Below the pieces are notes generated by a model. It had not been told where the DNA came from and made no database searches. It saw only the letters and a list, made by a program, of their open reading frames with translations. Shown here in pieces: positions 46,069 to 53,721 of a stretch of 64,000 nt of DNA (position 1 is its first letter; each line of letters starts with the position of its first letter). Made by a program: the position numbers and the translations under genes. The stretch comes from Corynebacterium matruchotii. GTDB taxonomy: Bacteria > Actinomycetota > Actinomycetes > Mycobacteriales > Mycobacteriaceae. Where the stretch lies: NCBI RefSeq assembly GCF_011612265.2, contig NZ_CP050134.2:2046001-2110000 (forward strand), read 5' to 3'.

Positions 46069-46890
46069 TTAGCTGCTACTGACTTCGCCAAGTTGGGACA
46101 TGACTGCGTTATATACTTCTTCCACTTCGGGCCCGACCACCACCTGGTATTGGCCGCCAGCCTGCACCACGTCGCGGACACCGTTGAGGTTGGTGATGAT
46201 GTCAGTTTCGGCCTTGGTAGTGTCCTTCAGGTAGAACCGCACCCGGGTGATGCAGTATGTGACGCTACGGACGTTTTCCTTGCCACCAATGTTGTCGATA
46301 ATGTCCCAGGCCAGGGCATCATAGCCGGTGAGCTCCGCGGGCCGGTTGGGATTTTCGGCAGGCGTCAGCTCCTTGGGGGTGGGTGCAGCCTGCAGCACGG
46401 GCGGTTCCGCCTTGACGTAGGCCACAGCGACTTTGTCACCGGCTTCGGCGGGCCCCTCGTCGACGTCAATGTGGTCGAGTTTTTTGGCGGTGTTCGTCAC
46501 CGTCACCACGGTGGTGGTATCTTTACCGCCTTCTTTGATTGCCTCAACATCCATGGTGCCAATGTTTTGCCCGGCTTTAACCTCGTCCCCTTTGGCGATG
46601 GTCAGGGTGAAGGGTTTGCCTTCTAATTCCACGGTGTCAATGCCCAGGTGCACGAGAAATTGCAGGCCAGACTCGGTTTTAAAACCCACCGCATGGAGGG
46701 TTTTCGCCACCATTATGACAGTGCCGGTCACCGGCGAAACTACAGTGCCGCCGGGTGGTGCACTGATTCCAAAACCATCGCCCACAGATTTCTTCGATAA
46801 AACTGGATCGGGCACATCAGTGATATCAATGATGGTGCCGGCGATAGGTGCCACCACTTCAACGGTGGTTGGCGTTGTAGAACTAGTCAC
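46069..46890 (-). CDS. PTS EIIA-EIIB fusion, trehalose/glucose type, no EIIC
   Basis: A 273-residue soluble fusion. The EIIA(Glc)-type domain (about 10-165) carries the phosphohistidine at H81 in GLQFLVHLGIDTVELEG with H66 nearby. A Pro/Ala linker leads to an EIIB domain (190-273) with the phosphocysteine C213 in TYCITRVRFYLKD. Glucose-superfamily PTS permeases normally also carry EIIC; none is here, so the sugar channel must be encoded elsewhere. The start is GTG 46890, just beside a remnant of the treC end. The neighbouring treC suggests trehalose as the substrate. Confidence 0.83.
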   Translation of the reverse strand: MTSSTTPTTVEVVAPIAGTIIDITDVPDPVLSKKSVGDGFGISAPPGGTVVSPVTGTVIMVAKTLHAVGFKTESGLQFLVHLGIDTVELEGKPFTLTIAKGDEVKAGQNIGTMDVEAIKEGGKDTTTVVTVTNTAKKLDHIDVDEGPAEAGDKVAVAYVKAEPPVLQAAPTPKELTPAENPNRPAELTGYDALAWDIIDNIGGKENVRSVTYCITRVRFYLKDTTKAETDIITNLNGVRDVVQAGGQYQVVVGPEVEEVYNAVMSQLGEVSSS

Positions 46891-46892
46891 TA

Positions 46893-47114
46893 TGCAACTA
46901 CCTCTTTCTTCATGGTCAGAGCTTCATAGGGGTGAAGCTGAATCGTGTTGACAACAAGGGGGTGCGAATAGTTAGTGATGAGCACTTTCCCTGTTGCGAA
47001 GTCTCTAAGGAATATCGTACGTAATTTTCTTGTCGGATAGGTGAACGATCACCAGAAGTTATTCATCCCTATGAGCGTGGGTAAAGGTAAACCTATGGAT
47101 GATCGAGCTGGCAC
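46893..47114 (-). pseudogene. treC: Remnant of treC 3' end
   Basis: About 220 bp strongly resembling the last 75 or so codons of treC (compare 47225-47446), including LHPYEALTLKKEVVA at the end, but with stop codons and indels. It precedes the intact EIIAB gene exactly as the intact treC precedes the EIIA remnant. It is part of a tandem duplication scar. Confidence 0.85.
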
Positions 47115-47138
47115 TGGAAATGATCCCCTGGCCGCCAC

Positions 47139-47225
47139 TGGGTCAGGCACATCAGTGATATCAATGATGGTGCCAGTAATAGGCGCCACCACCTCAACGG
47201 CGGTTGGCGTTGTAGAACTAGTCAC
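47139..47225 (-). pseudogene. Remnant of EIIA 5' end
   Basis: Starts GTG at 47225, sharing a base with the treC stop (TAGTG), and encodes MTSSTTPTAVEVVAPITGTI then IDITDVPDP, matching the first 29 residues of the intact EIIAB. It then runs into a copy of the EIIAB terminator half (47117-47138). The frame stays open for about 58 codons in all, ending near 47050, so a short chimeric peptide may still be made. Confidence 0.83.
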
Positions 47226-48898
47226 TATGCAACTACCTCTTTCTTCAAGGTCAGAGCTTCATAGGGATGAAGCTGAATCGTGTCGGCAACAGTGGGATTC
47301 GGATAGTTAGCAATGAGCACTTCCCCTGTTGCGAAATCTGCTGGAATGTCGTACGCAATTTCCTTGTCGGATAGGTTAACGATCACAAGGAGTTTTTCGT
47401 CCTCGTGAGTGCGGGTGAATGCGTAAACCTGTGGATGTTCGAGCTGGTACGGCTGATATTCGCCGATGGAGATGGCAAGGTGTTGTTTCCGCAGACGGAT
47501 GAGTTTTTTGTAGTAGGCGAGGATTTTTCCGCCCTGTTCTTCGGCCGCCACATTGATGTGCTCTTGGTTGGTGGGTCGTAACCACGGGGTGCCCGTCGTA
47601 AAGCCAACGTTCGGGCTGTCGTCCCACTGCATGGGGGTACGGGAGTTATCGCGGGCCTTCGAACGCACGATCGTAAACGCTTCGGCCGCGTCGAGACCTT
47701 GGTCGATGAGCGCGTTGTAGGCGTTGCGGGCTTCGACATCAACATAGTCGTCGATGCTGTGGTATTCGGGATCGGTCATGCCGATTTCTTCGCCCATGTA
47801 AATGTAGGGGGTGCCGCGCAGCATATGGATCATGGTGGCCAGCATGGTTGCGGATTCCACCCGGTATGTTGTTGGGTCGCCGAAGCGGTTGACGGATCGC
47901 GGCTGGTCGTGGTTGTTGAGGAAGAGCGCGTTCCAACCGTTGCCTTCTTGCATGCCCAATGCCCATTCGTTGAGGGTACGTTTGAGGTCGATGGGGTTGA
48001 ACCGCACATTGCTCCATTTTTGCCCATTAAGGTAGTCCACTTTGAGGTGGTGGAAGCTGAATACCATGTCGAGCTCATGGTTGTCGGGGTTGGAGTATTC
48101 CACGCAGTTTTGAATGCTTGTCGACGACATTTCGCCGACGGTCACCGAGTCGGGATCCTGGCCAAAACTCTCGGCATTCAATTGTTGAAGGTAAGCGTTG
48201 ACGTCGGGACCGTCGGTGTACATGTAGCGGGGGTCTTCACCCGGTGCCGAGGATTTCAGTTCCGCGGCCTTGCCGATGACGTTGATGACATCAAAACGGA
48301 AACCGTGGATTCCTTTGGCCCGCCAGAAGTTCACGATTTTTACCATTTCGTCGCGCACTTCTGGGTTACGCCAATTCAGATCAGCCTGGGTGGGATCATA
48401 AAGGTGGAGATAGTAGTTGCCGGTGTCGCCGAAAGGCGCCCAGGCGGGACCACCGAATTTTGATTCCCAGTTTGTGGGCAAGCCACCGTCTGCGGCGGGC
48501 GGCCGAATAATGTAGAAGTCTTGGTATTTTTTATCGCCGGCGAGGGCCTTTTGGAACCATTCGTGTTCAGTCGACGTGTGGTTGAGTACCATGTCGAGCA
48601 TCACGCCGATGCCGTTGTCGGCGAGCGTGCGCACGAGTTCATCGAAGTCATCCATGGTGCCGATAGCGGGATCGATGTTGTAGTAATCGGCAACATCATA
48701 GCCGCCGTCACGTTGTGGGGAGACGAAAAATGGATTGAACCAAATCATGTCGATCCCAAGGGAGGCTATGTAGGGGATTTTTTCGATGACACCCCGGAGG
48801 TCCCCTATGCCACTTCCGGTCGTGTCCCGGAATGATTTCGGATAAATCTGGTAGATAGCATATTCACGAAAACCCACTTTTGTGGGGGGCTTCCCCAT
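47225..48898 (-). CDS. treC: Trehalose-6-phosphate hydrolase
   Basis: A 557-residue GH13 alpha-glucosidase. The catalytic residues are D203 in GFRFDVINVIGK, E256 in VTVGEMSST and H330-D331 in NNHDQPR. The FDVIN-x-I-x-K form is typical of TreC, which splits trehalose-6-phosphate into glucose and glucose-6-phosphate in the cytoplasm. Oligo-1,6-glucosidases are close relatives and remain possible. AAGGAGA lies 5 nt before the ATG. The stop overlaps the start of the EIIA remnant by one base, a sign of former coupling. Confidence 0.85.
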   Translation of the reverse strand: MGKPPTKVGFREYAIYQIYPKSFRDTTGSGIGDLRGVIEKIPYIASLGIDMIWFNPFFVSPQRDGGYDVADYYNIDPAIGTMDDFDELVRTLADNGIGVMLDMVLNHTSTEHEWFQKALAGDKKYQDFYIIRPPAADGGLPTNWESKFGGPAWAPFGDTGNYYLHLYDPTQADLNWRNPEVRDEMVKIVNFWRAKGIHGFRFDVINVIGKAAELKSSAPGEDPRYMYTDGPDVNAYLQQLNAESFGQDPDSVTVGEMSSTSIQNCVEYSNPDNHELDMVFSFHHLKVDYLNGQKWSNVRFNPIDLKRTLNEWALGMQEGNGWNALFLNNHDQPRSVNRFGDPTTYRVESATMLATMIHMLRGTPYIYMGEEIGMTDPEYHSIDDYVDVEARNAYNALIDQGLDAAEAFTIVRSKARDNSRTPMQWDDSPNVGFTTGTPWLRPTNQEHINVAAEEQGGKILAYYKKLIRLRKQHLAISIGEYQPYQLEHPQVYAFTRTHEDEKLLVIVNLSDKEIAYDIPADFATGEVLIANYPNPTVADTIQLHPYEALTLKKEVVA

Positions 48899-48920
48899 AA
48901 TTTTCTCCTTACCAAGAAGT

Positions 48921-48958
48921 AAATGATAAACATGACGATCGACAAATATTTATCATTT
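48921..48958. promoter_or_regulatory. Inverted repeat upstream of treC
   Basis: AAATGATAAA (48921-48930) and TTTATCATTT (48949-48958), a perfect 10 bp dyad with an 18 bp spacer, 23 bp upstream of the treC start. It may be a repressor site of the TreR/GntR type, or two half-sites at two turns. Confidence 0.55.
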
Positions 48959-49393
48959 TGAGATATATTTCACAACATTTATCGGGTAGTGGTCTTCACT
49001 ATACACTCCCTTATTAAGAATGCAGCCCATATTATGATATTTGTAGGTTAAATATCACATGAAAGTCTTATATTGGTATTCATCACCAAGTACACATAGC
49101 GGGCCACCCCCGACCAGGGCCATTCAGAGGAACCAATGGAACCCATAGTCACCACCAGACAAACTCCGGACGACCCACCTCGACAAGCCCGCAATCACAT
49201 ACGAACACCAGTTTGTTTTACCAGCACACCTAGCCACACAAGTCCAATTTGGCGCGTGTTACACGCCACCACCCCCACAGACATCAGAGAACCCGTGTTC
49301 TGCAAAATCTATGGTGCAATAACCAACATTTGCCATCAGAAAGATATGACAATGTGTGTACCCCCGAAAAGACCTAAGCTGGTTTGAAGTACC
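48959..49393. other. Divergent gap treC / DUF4178 gene
   Basis: No gene supported. The half near treC is very AT-rich and promoter-like. A short open frame at 49136-49387 has no ribosome binding site and no recognisable product. Confidence 0.5.
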
Positions 49394-50023
49394 ATGGTAA
49401 CCATGGCATTTTTACTGAAACTCATCGCTATCATCCTGCTTTTAGTAGCACTCTTTGCGTTTTACCAATCATGGAAAGCGAAAAAATCTGCCTCAAACGA
49501 GGGTGCTAGACAACGCAACGATCCCCTCGCCTTCGCCGCTGGCGTATCCGGGGAAAACGACTTCAACCCACAAGTCATAGGCCCCGGCGCAATCCTCAGC
49601 CGCGGCGGCATCGACTATGTGGTGCGGGGCACGGTGACACTCAGCCAGGGACCATTCGTGTGGTACGAACACATGATCGATGGTGGCTCCGGTAGCCTAT
49701 GGCTCAGCGTCGAGGTTGATGAGGGACAATTAGAACTCGTGCTCTGGAATCCCCGGAAAGATCTTAACCTTGACCCACATGCCACCATCGAAGTTGATGG
49801 GGTGACCTACCGGGAGATCGAACGCGGCGGCGCCCGCTACACCACCGAGGGCACCACCGGCCTGCCCGCTGCCGGCGACATGAGCTACGTGGACTACGAA
49901 GGCCCGAATGGGATGCGGTTAGGCCTGGAAAAATATGGGCCAACCACCCCGTGGGAAGCCACCATAGGCCAGGTTGTTACCCCAGGCGAATTTAATGTTT
50001 TCCCGGCCCCACCCGCCCAATAA
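49394..50023 (+). CDS. DUF4178 protein with N-terminal membrane anchor
   Basis: A 209-residue protein with one N-terminal transmembrane helix (about 4-24) and a DUF4178-like domain (about 60-195; IGPGAILSRGGIDYVVRGTVTLSQGPFVWYEHMI). It is the first gene of a five-gene run (DUF4178, DUF2617, DUF4247, DUF350, speE-like) that is conserved in Actinobacteria, including Mycobacterium Rv2597-Rv2601. Function unknown; envelope or membrane-stress roles are inferred from the company it keeps. An ATG at 49403 is an alternative start. Confidence 0.76.
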   Translation: MVTMAFLLKLIAIILLLVALFAFYQSWKAKKSASNEGARQRNDPLAFAAGVSGENDFNPQVIGPGAILSRGGIDYVVRGTVTLSQGPFVWYEHMIDGGSGSLWLSVEVDEGQLELVLWNPRKDLNLDPHATIEVDGVTYREIERGGARYTTEGTTGLPAAGDMSYVDYEGPNGMRLGLEKYGPTTPWEATIGQVVTPGEFNVFPAPPAQ

Positions 50024-50038
50024 GGGAATTGAACGTTC

Positions 50039-50599
50039 ATGATCGAATTCACCATTCCTCAAAAAGACGTGTCTGCCGACGCGCTGGGATTATGTTTAGG
50101 CGGTCCGGCGCCGGAAGACCAACTTGCCGACACCGTTTTCATACCAGCAGACCAATCCGATGATGGGCAACACTTTTGCCTGCGCCTGTGCATTATCGGG
50201 GCCTCACATGTTGCCGAGCTTCTTGATAGAGAGAACACCGTGGTGTTGCGGGAAGAAGTTTCGTGTGCCGCCCAACAACATGGTGGGGAACCATTACGCG
50301 ATGTCCAGGAACTAACCATGCCACATTCCCACGGTCAATATCGTTTCCATGCCGAGCATTTGTGCTATTCCCCGGAAGGTTTCACCGCCGCCGCGACGGA
50401 CCTCTGTGCCGTCTTTGATGACGATTGGCTCGTAGGGACTTTTCCTGGAGAAGGAAAATACCACATCACAGCACTATTTGGTATGCCCCAGCACGATGGA
50501 TGGCTTTGGGACACCTATCATCTCTACCCCAATGACTACACGGTGGTGCACACCACATCGACGTTTCAGCCGCTATCGCAACGCACAACCACAAGCTAG
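50039..50599 (+). CDS. DUF2617 family protein
   Basis: A 186-residue soluble protein recognised as DUF2617: ADALGLCLGGPAPEDQLADTVF, an acidic ligand-like middle and HITALFGMPQHDGWLWDTYHLYPND at the end. It has no membrane segment. It follows the DUF4178 gene by 15 bp and is probably co-transcribed. Function unknown. Confidence 0.76.
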   Translation: MIEFTIPQKDVSADALGLCLGGPAPEDQLADTVFIPADQSDDGQHFCLRLCIIGASHVAELLDRENTVVLREEVSCAAQQHGGEPLRDVQELTMPHSHGQYRFHAEHLCYSPEGFTAAATDLCAVFDDDWLVGTFPGEGKYHITALFGMPQHDGWLWDTYHLYPNDYTVVHTTSTFQPLSQRTTTS

Positions 50600-50645
50600 C
50601 AATGCGGAATTCTAATGGATCGAAGAGACTGTAAGGACATAAGTC

Positions 50646-51125
50646 ATGGAAAGTAGCAAGTGGCTGAAGATCGCTATCGCCTGCCTGATTGGTGCGGTAC
50701 TCACGTTTGTTCTGGGGTATGCGGTATCGTCCGATAACACCGACATCAGTAAATATATTGCGAAAACGTATAAAAAGGCGAATGCGTCAGGTTTTGCCTC
50801 GGACCAAGCCGTGTACTCCTGCTCCGGTGAACCCAAAAAGGTAGCAAACGATATTGTTACCAAGGGGCCACGGCGGCCAGACGCGCAAAAGGAAGACCCC
50901 AAAACCAACACCGTCTATTTACGCTACCCCAAGAATTTAGTGCAGGTATTAACAAAAAATAATCAATGCCTGATTGTGGTGGAAAGCCATAAACGACTCA
51001 ATAACGGCACCTATGTGTTCATGGGTCCAGGTTTCGGGCCGTCATCACCAGGATCATCATCGGGTGGCCGATCCGGTTCCGGCAGCGGCGGCGGAGGTGG
51101 CGGCTCCGGTAGTGGTGTGAAATAA
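50646..51125 (+). CDS. DUF4247 membrane-anchored protein
   Basis: A 159-residue protein with one N-terminal helix (about 7-27, IAIACLIGAVLTFVLGYAV) and an extracytoplasmic domain (C58 and C101 are candidates for a disulfide). It has a Gly/Ser-rich tail (130-159) that is probably flexible. It matches DUF4247 by gene context and size. It is the third gene of the module. Confidence 0.7.
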   Translation: MESSKWLKIAIACLIGAVLTFVLGYAVSSDNTDISKYIAKTYKKANASGFASDQAVYSCSGEPKKVANDIVTKGPRRPDAQKEDPKTNTVYLRYPKNLVQVLTKNNQCLIVVESHKRLNNGTYVFMGPGFGPSSPGSSSGGRSGSGSGGGGGGSGSGVK

Positions 51126-51181
51126 GCAGGTGAAATAATGAATGGGATGAATAACCAATAATCGATAGGGAGTGATAACAC

Positions 51182-51664
51182 ATGTATCACATACTGCTGG
51201 CCGCACAACCAACCGCGCTGCTCACGGAAGTTCCTGCGCCAGACCAGCCACTAGGTCAAGGTGTTATCAGCACCCTCGCCTATTTCGTCCTGTCCATGGC
51301 GATTTTCGGCATTGGTTTTATCGTCCAAGACCTGCTCACACCAGGCAAATTCCGCAAACAAGTCTTTGTGGACAACCTCCCCAATGCCTGCGTGCTGGCC
51401 GGATCGCAGGCCATAGCAATCGGTATTGTTTTAGCCGCCGCCATATCAACCTCCCCAACTGACTTGGTAGCAGGACTCATCGCCACCGCCGTCTACGGGA
51501 CCGTGGGACTAGTGCTGCAAACCATTTTCTTAGTGCTATTAGAATGGTTGAACCCGGAAAAATTCCGCTACGTGGTAGAAGACACCAAATTACGGCCATC
51601 AGTGCTGCTCAGCGGCATCATTCTCATCGTCGTGGGAGTCATTAACGCCGCATGTCTCCTGTAG
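51182..51664 (+). CDS. DUF350 membrane protein
   Basis: A 160-residue protein with four predicted helices (TLAYFVLSMAIFGIGFIVQDLL; AGSQAIAIGIVLAAAIST; GLIATAVYGTVGLVLQTIFLVLLEWL; SVLLSGIILIVVGVINAACLL) typical of DUF350. GGGAGTG precedes the ATG. The last 13 nt overlap the spermidine synthase gene, so translation is coupled. It probably works with that enzyme at the membrane. Confidence 0.78.
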   Translation: MYHILLAAQPTALLTEVPAPDQPLGQGVISTLAYFVLSMAIFGIGFIVQDLLTPGKFRKQVFVDNLPNACVLAGSQAIAIGIVLAAAISTSPTDLVAGLIATAVYGTVGLVLQTIFLVLLEWLNPEKFRYVVEDTKLRPSVLLSGIILIVVGVINAACLL

Positions 51665-53202
51665 AAATATCGCCAGCAAAACGGTTTCTGCTGCTGGTGT
51701 CGGTATCCATCTGTGCCGCAGCCGGCCTGGTCTACGAACTGGCCCTCATCTCCCTATCCACCGTGCTCAACGGGGGCAGCATCGTAGAAACCTCCCTCAT
51801 TGTGGCGGGGTTCGTTGCCGCCCTCGGCCTGGGCGCCCTCGCGGCAAAACCCTTGCTTCACCGGGCCGAAATTTCGTTCCTGATGATCGAGCTGCTCCTG
51901 GGGCTCATTGGCGGCATGAGCGCAATGTTGCTCTACATTACGTTCGTTATCATCGGGCAATCCCTCATTATTCTCACCCTATCGACCCTGGTCATTGGCA
52001 TGTTCGTGGGTGCCGAACTGCCGCTACTCATGACGTTATTCCAACGCGGCCGGCTTGTCGACGCTGCAACCTCCGGCTCGGTGCTGGCCACCCTCAACGC
52101 CGCCGACTACCTGGGGGCGCTATTGGGCGGCCTGGCTTGGCCATTCCTGCTCCTCCCCTACCTGGGGCTCATGCGGGGCACGCTGGCGGCTGGACTACTC
52201 AATCTCACCGCAGCCCTCGCAATCTCCATCATTGTGCTCCGCCACGACCTCAAGGTTCGACAGTTTTATGTGATTATGACCGGTCTTCTTGCCGCAATAA
52301 GCGTGCTGGTGGTGCTGTTTATCCGCAGTGATGGCATTATCACCACCGCCCGGCAACGGCTCTACGAATACCCGATCGTGTTCACTGCCCAAACCAACTA
52401 CCAGGAAATCGTCGTCACGCAATGGGGGAAGGATCGGCGCCTCTACCTCAATGGTGGCCTGCAATATTCCACCAGGGATGAATACCGCTACACCGAATCA
52501 CTCACCTATCCAACCCTCACGGACACCACCGAATCGGTGCTCATCATTGGGGGCGGTGATGGGCTGGCCGCCCGGGAACTCCTGAAGGTACCAACAATTC
52601 ACCGAATCACCCAAGTGGAATTGGATCCCATGATGATCGAGACGGCCAACACGGTGTTATTGGCCGATAACCAGGGGGCACTCAAAGACCCAAAAGTCCA
52701 TGTTGTCATTGATGATGCCTTCAGCTGGGTGCGCGCTGGGGGCGATGGGCAGCGATATGACGCGATCATTGTGGATTTACCGGATCCCGATACGGAGATC
52801 GTGGGGAGGCTGTATACGGAGGAATTCTATGCGATGCTGCTCAAGCAGCTCACGTCGCGGGGGATTATGACGGTGCAGTCAAGCAGCTCGTTTACCACAC
52901 CGGATGTGTTTTCCCGAATCTATTCAACGTTGCAGGCGGCCGGGTGTCACACGGTGGTGCCATATCATGTGCATGTTCCCACGTTTGGGGACTGGGGGTT
53001 TAATTCGTGTTTTGCGGGTTCGCAGCCGTTTCAGCTACCCGCCACCCTCCCGAAAGATGTGAAGTTTATCACCCCGGAGGTCCTAGCGTCAGCAACTGTT
53101 TTTGGGTTAGATAATCAACCACGAAAGCTGGATCCAAACACATTAGACCATCAACGCATTGTAGATGATTTGCGTCGTGGTTATCGGGATACTGGGGCGT
53201 AA
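51652..53202 (+). CDS. Membrane-bound spermidine synthase-like aminopropyltransferase
   Basis: A 516-residue protein. The N-terminal half (about 10-225) has seven hydrophobic helices. The C-terminal half is a spermidine synthase domain: VLIIGGGDGLAARELLK for decarboxy-SAM binding, VELDPMMIETA, VIDDAFSW and YDAIIVDLPDPDTE, which carries the catalytic-type Asp. It may transfer an aminopropyl group to a polyamine or a membrane-linked substrate. Membrane-bound forms next to DUF350 are a known arrangement with no settled substrate. Confidence 0.82.
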   Translation: MSPVEISPAKRFLLLVSVSICAAAGLVYELALISLSTVLNGGSIVETSLIVAGFVAALGLGALAAKPLLHRAEISFLMIELLLGLIGGMSAMLLYITFVIIGQSLIILTLSTLVIGMFVGAELPLLMTLFQRGRLVDAATSGSVLATLNAADYLGALLGGLAWPFLLLPYLGLMRGTLAAGLLNLTAALAISIIVLRHDLKVRQFYVIMTGLLAAISVLVVLFIRSDGIITTARQRLYEYPIVFTAQTNYQEIVVTQWGKDRRLYLNGGLQYSTRDEYRYTESLTYPTLTDTTESVLIIGGGDGLAARELLKVPTIHRITQVELDPMMIETANTVLLADNQGALKDPKVHVVIDDAFSWVRAGGDGQRYDAIIVDLPDPDTEIVGRLYTEEFYAMLLKQLTSRGIMTVQSSSSFTTPDVFSRIYSTLQAAGCHTVVPYHVHVPTFGDWGFNSCFAGSQPFQLPATLPKDVKFITPEVLASATVFGLDNQPRKLDPNTLDHQRIVDDLRRGYRDTGA

Positions 53203-53207
53203 AATTT

Positions 53208-53270
53208 GGGGGTATTCTTTCGATAGTTTATCCGAGTTTTTCACTACTATCTAACCCGAAAAATACCCCC
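53208..53270 (+). terminator. Hairpin after the spermidine synthase gene
   Basis: GGGGGTATT (53208-53216) pairs with AATACCCCC (53262-53270), with partial pairing further inside (ATAG / CTAT). It lies just past the stop codon. Confidence 0.65.
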
Positions 53271-53300
53271 TAAATAGGTAAGTTCGTGTGGCATGGGTGA

Positions 53301-53326
53301 TTGCGCTAAGTGACGCCTAAGCGCAA
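53301..53326. promoter_or_regulatory. Dyad upstream of feoA
   Basis: TTGCGCT (53301-53307) and AGCGCAA (53320-53326), with inner AAG/CTA partial symmetry. It is located about 85 bp before feoA, so it may be an operator or an RNA hairpin. No regulator assigned. Confidence 0.35.
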
Positions 53327-53352
53327 GAATATGAACGATTCACTCCCAAATT

Positions 53353-53371
53353 GTAGGTAAGACTTATCAAG
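53353..53371. promoter_or_regulatory. Possible DtxR box upstream of feoA
   Basis: GTAGGTAAGACTTATCAAG agrees at about 12 of 19 positions with the DtxR consensus (TTAGGTTAGSCTAACCTAA), including the AGGT and CT core. It is 39 bp before feoA, where iron repression would act. A weak match, judged by eye. Confidence 0.4.
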
Positions 53372-53410
53372 GTTTTGCACTATATCATTTCAACTTTGGA
53401 GGTTTGTCTT

Positions 53411-53662
53411 ATGCCCCACTCCGACCAGATGCTTACATCGGTAAGCATTGGTCAGCGCTGCGTGCTTGCTGACATCAACACAGAAAAGCTGAATGAGGCC
53501 ACCCGTCGGCGCCTCGCCGAGCTGGGATTTCGACCAGGCATCACAGTTACCATTACCCAAAAAATTAACAGTGGTGGCCGGGTTGTCAAAATTGGTAGCA
53601 CTCGCTATGCAATTGACGGCCCCACTGCGCGCCAACTCCATGTGAATCCGATCCCCGCCTGA
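53411..53662 (+). CDS. feoA: Ferrous iron transport protein A
   Basis: An 83-residue FeoA with an SH3-like fold: VSIGQRCVLADINTEKLNEATRRRLAELGFRPGITVTI then GRVVKIGSTRYAIDGPTARQLHV. It modulates FeoB. GGAGG (53398-53402) points to the ATG at 53411; the upstream open codons are not used. feoB starts 59 bp downstream. Confidence 0.87.
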   Translation: MPHSDQMLTSVSIGQRCVLADINTEKLNEATRRRLAELGFRPGITVTITQKINSGGRVVKIGSTRYAIDGPTARQLHVNPIPA

Positions 53663-53721
53663 TTTGGGCGCATTATCGCTGCGTATCACGTCGTAAAGCG
53701 ACAAAAGCTATAAGGACCATC

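Noticed and set aside
49136..49387. 83-codon frame before the DUF4178 gene
   Set aside because: No start signal, no recognisable product; the AT-rich promoter region of treC lies alongside.
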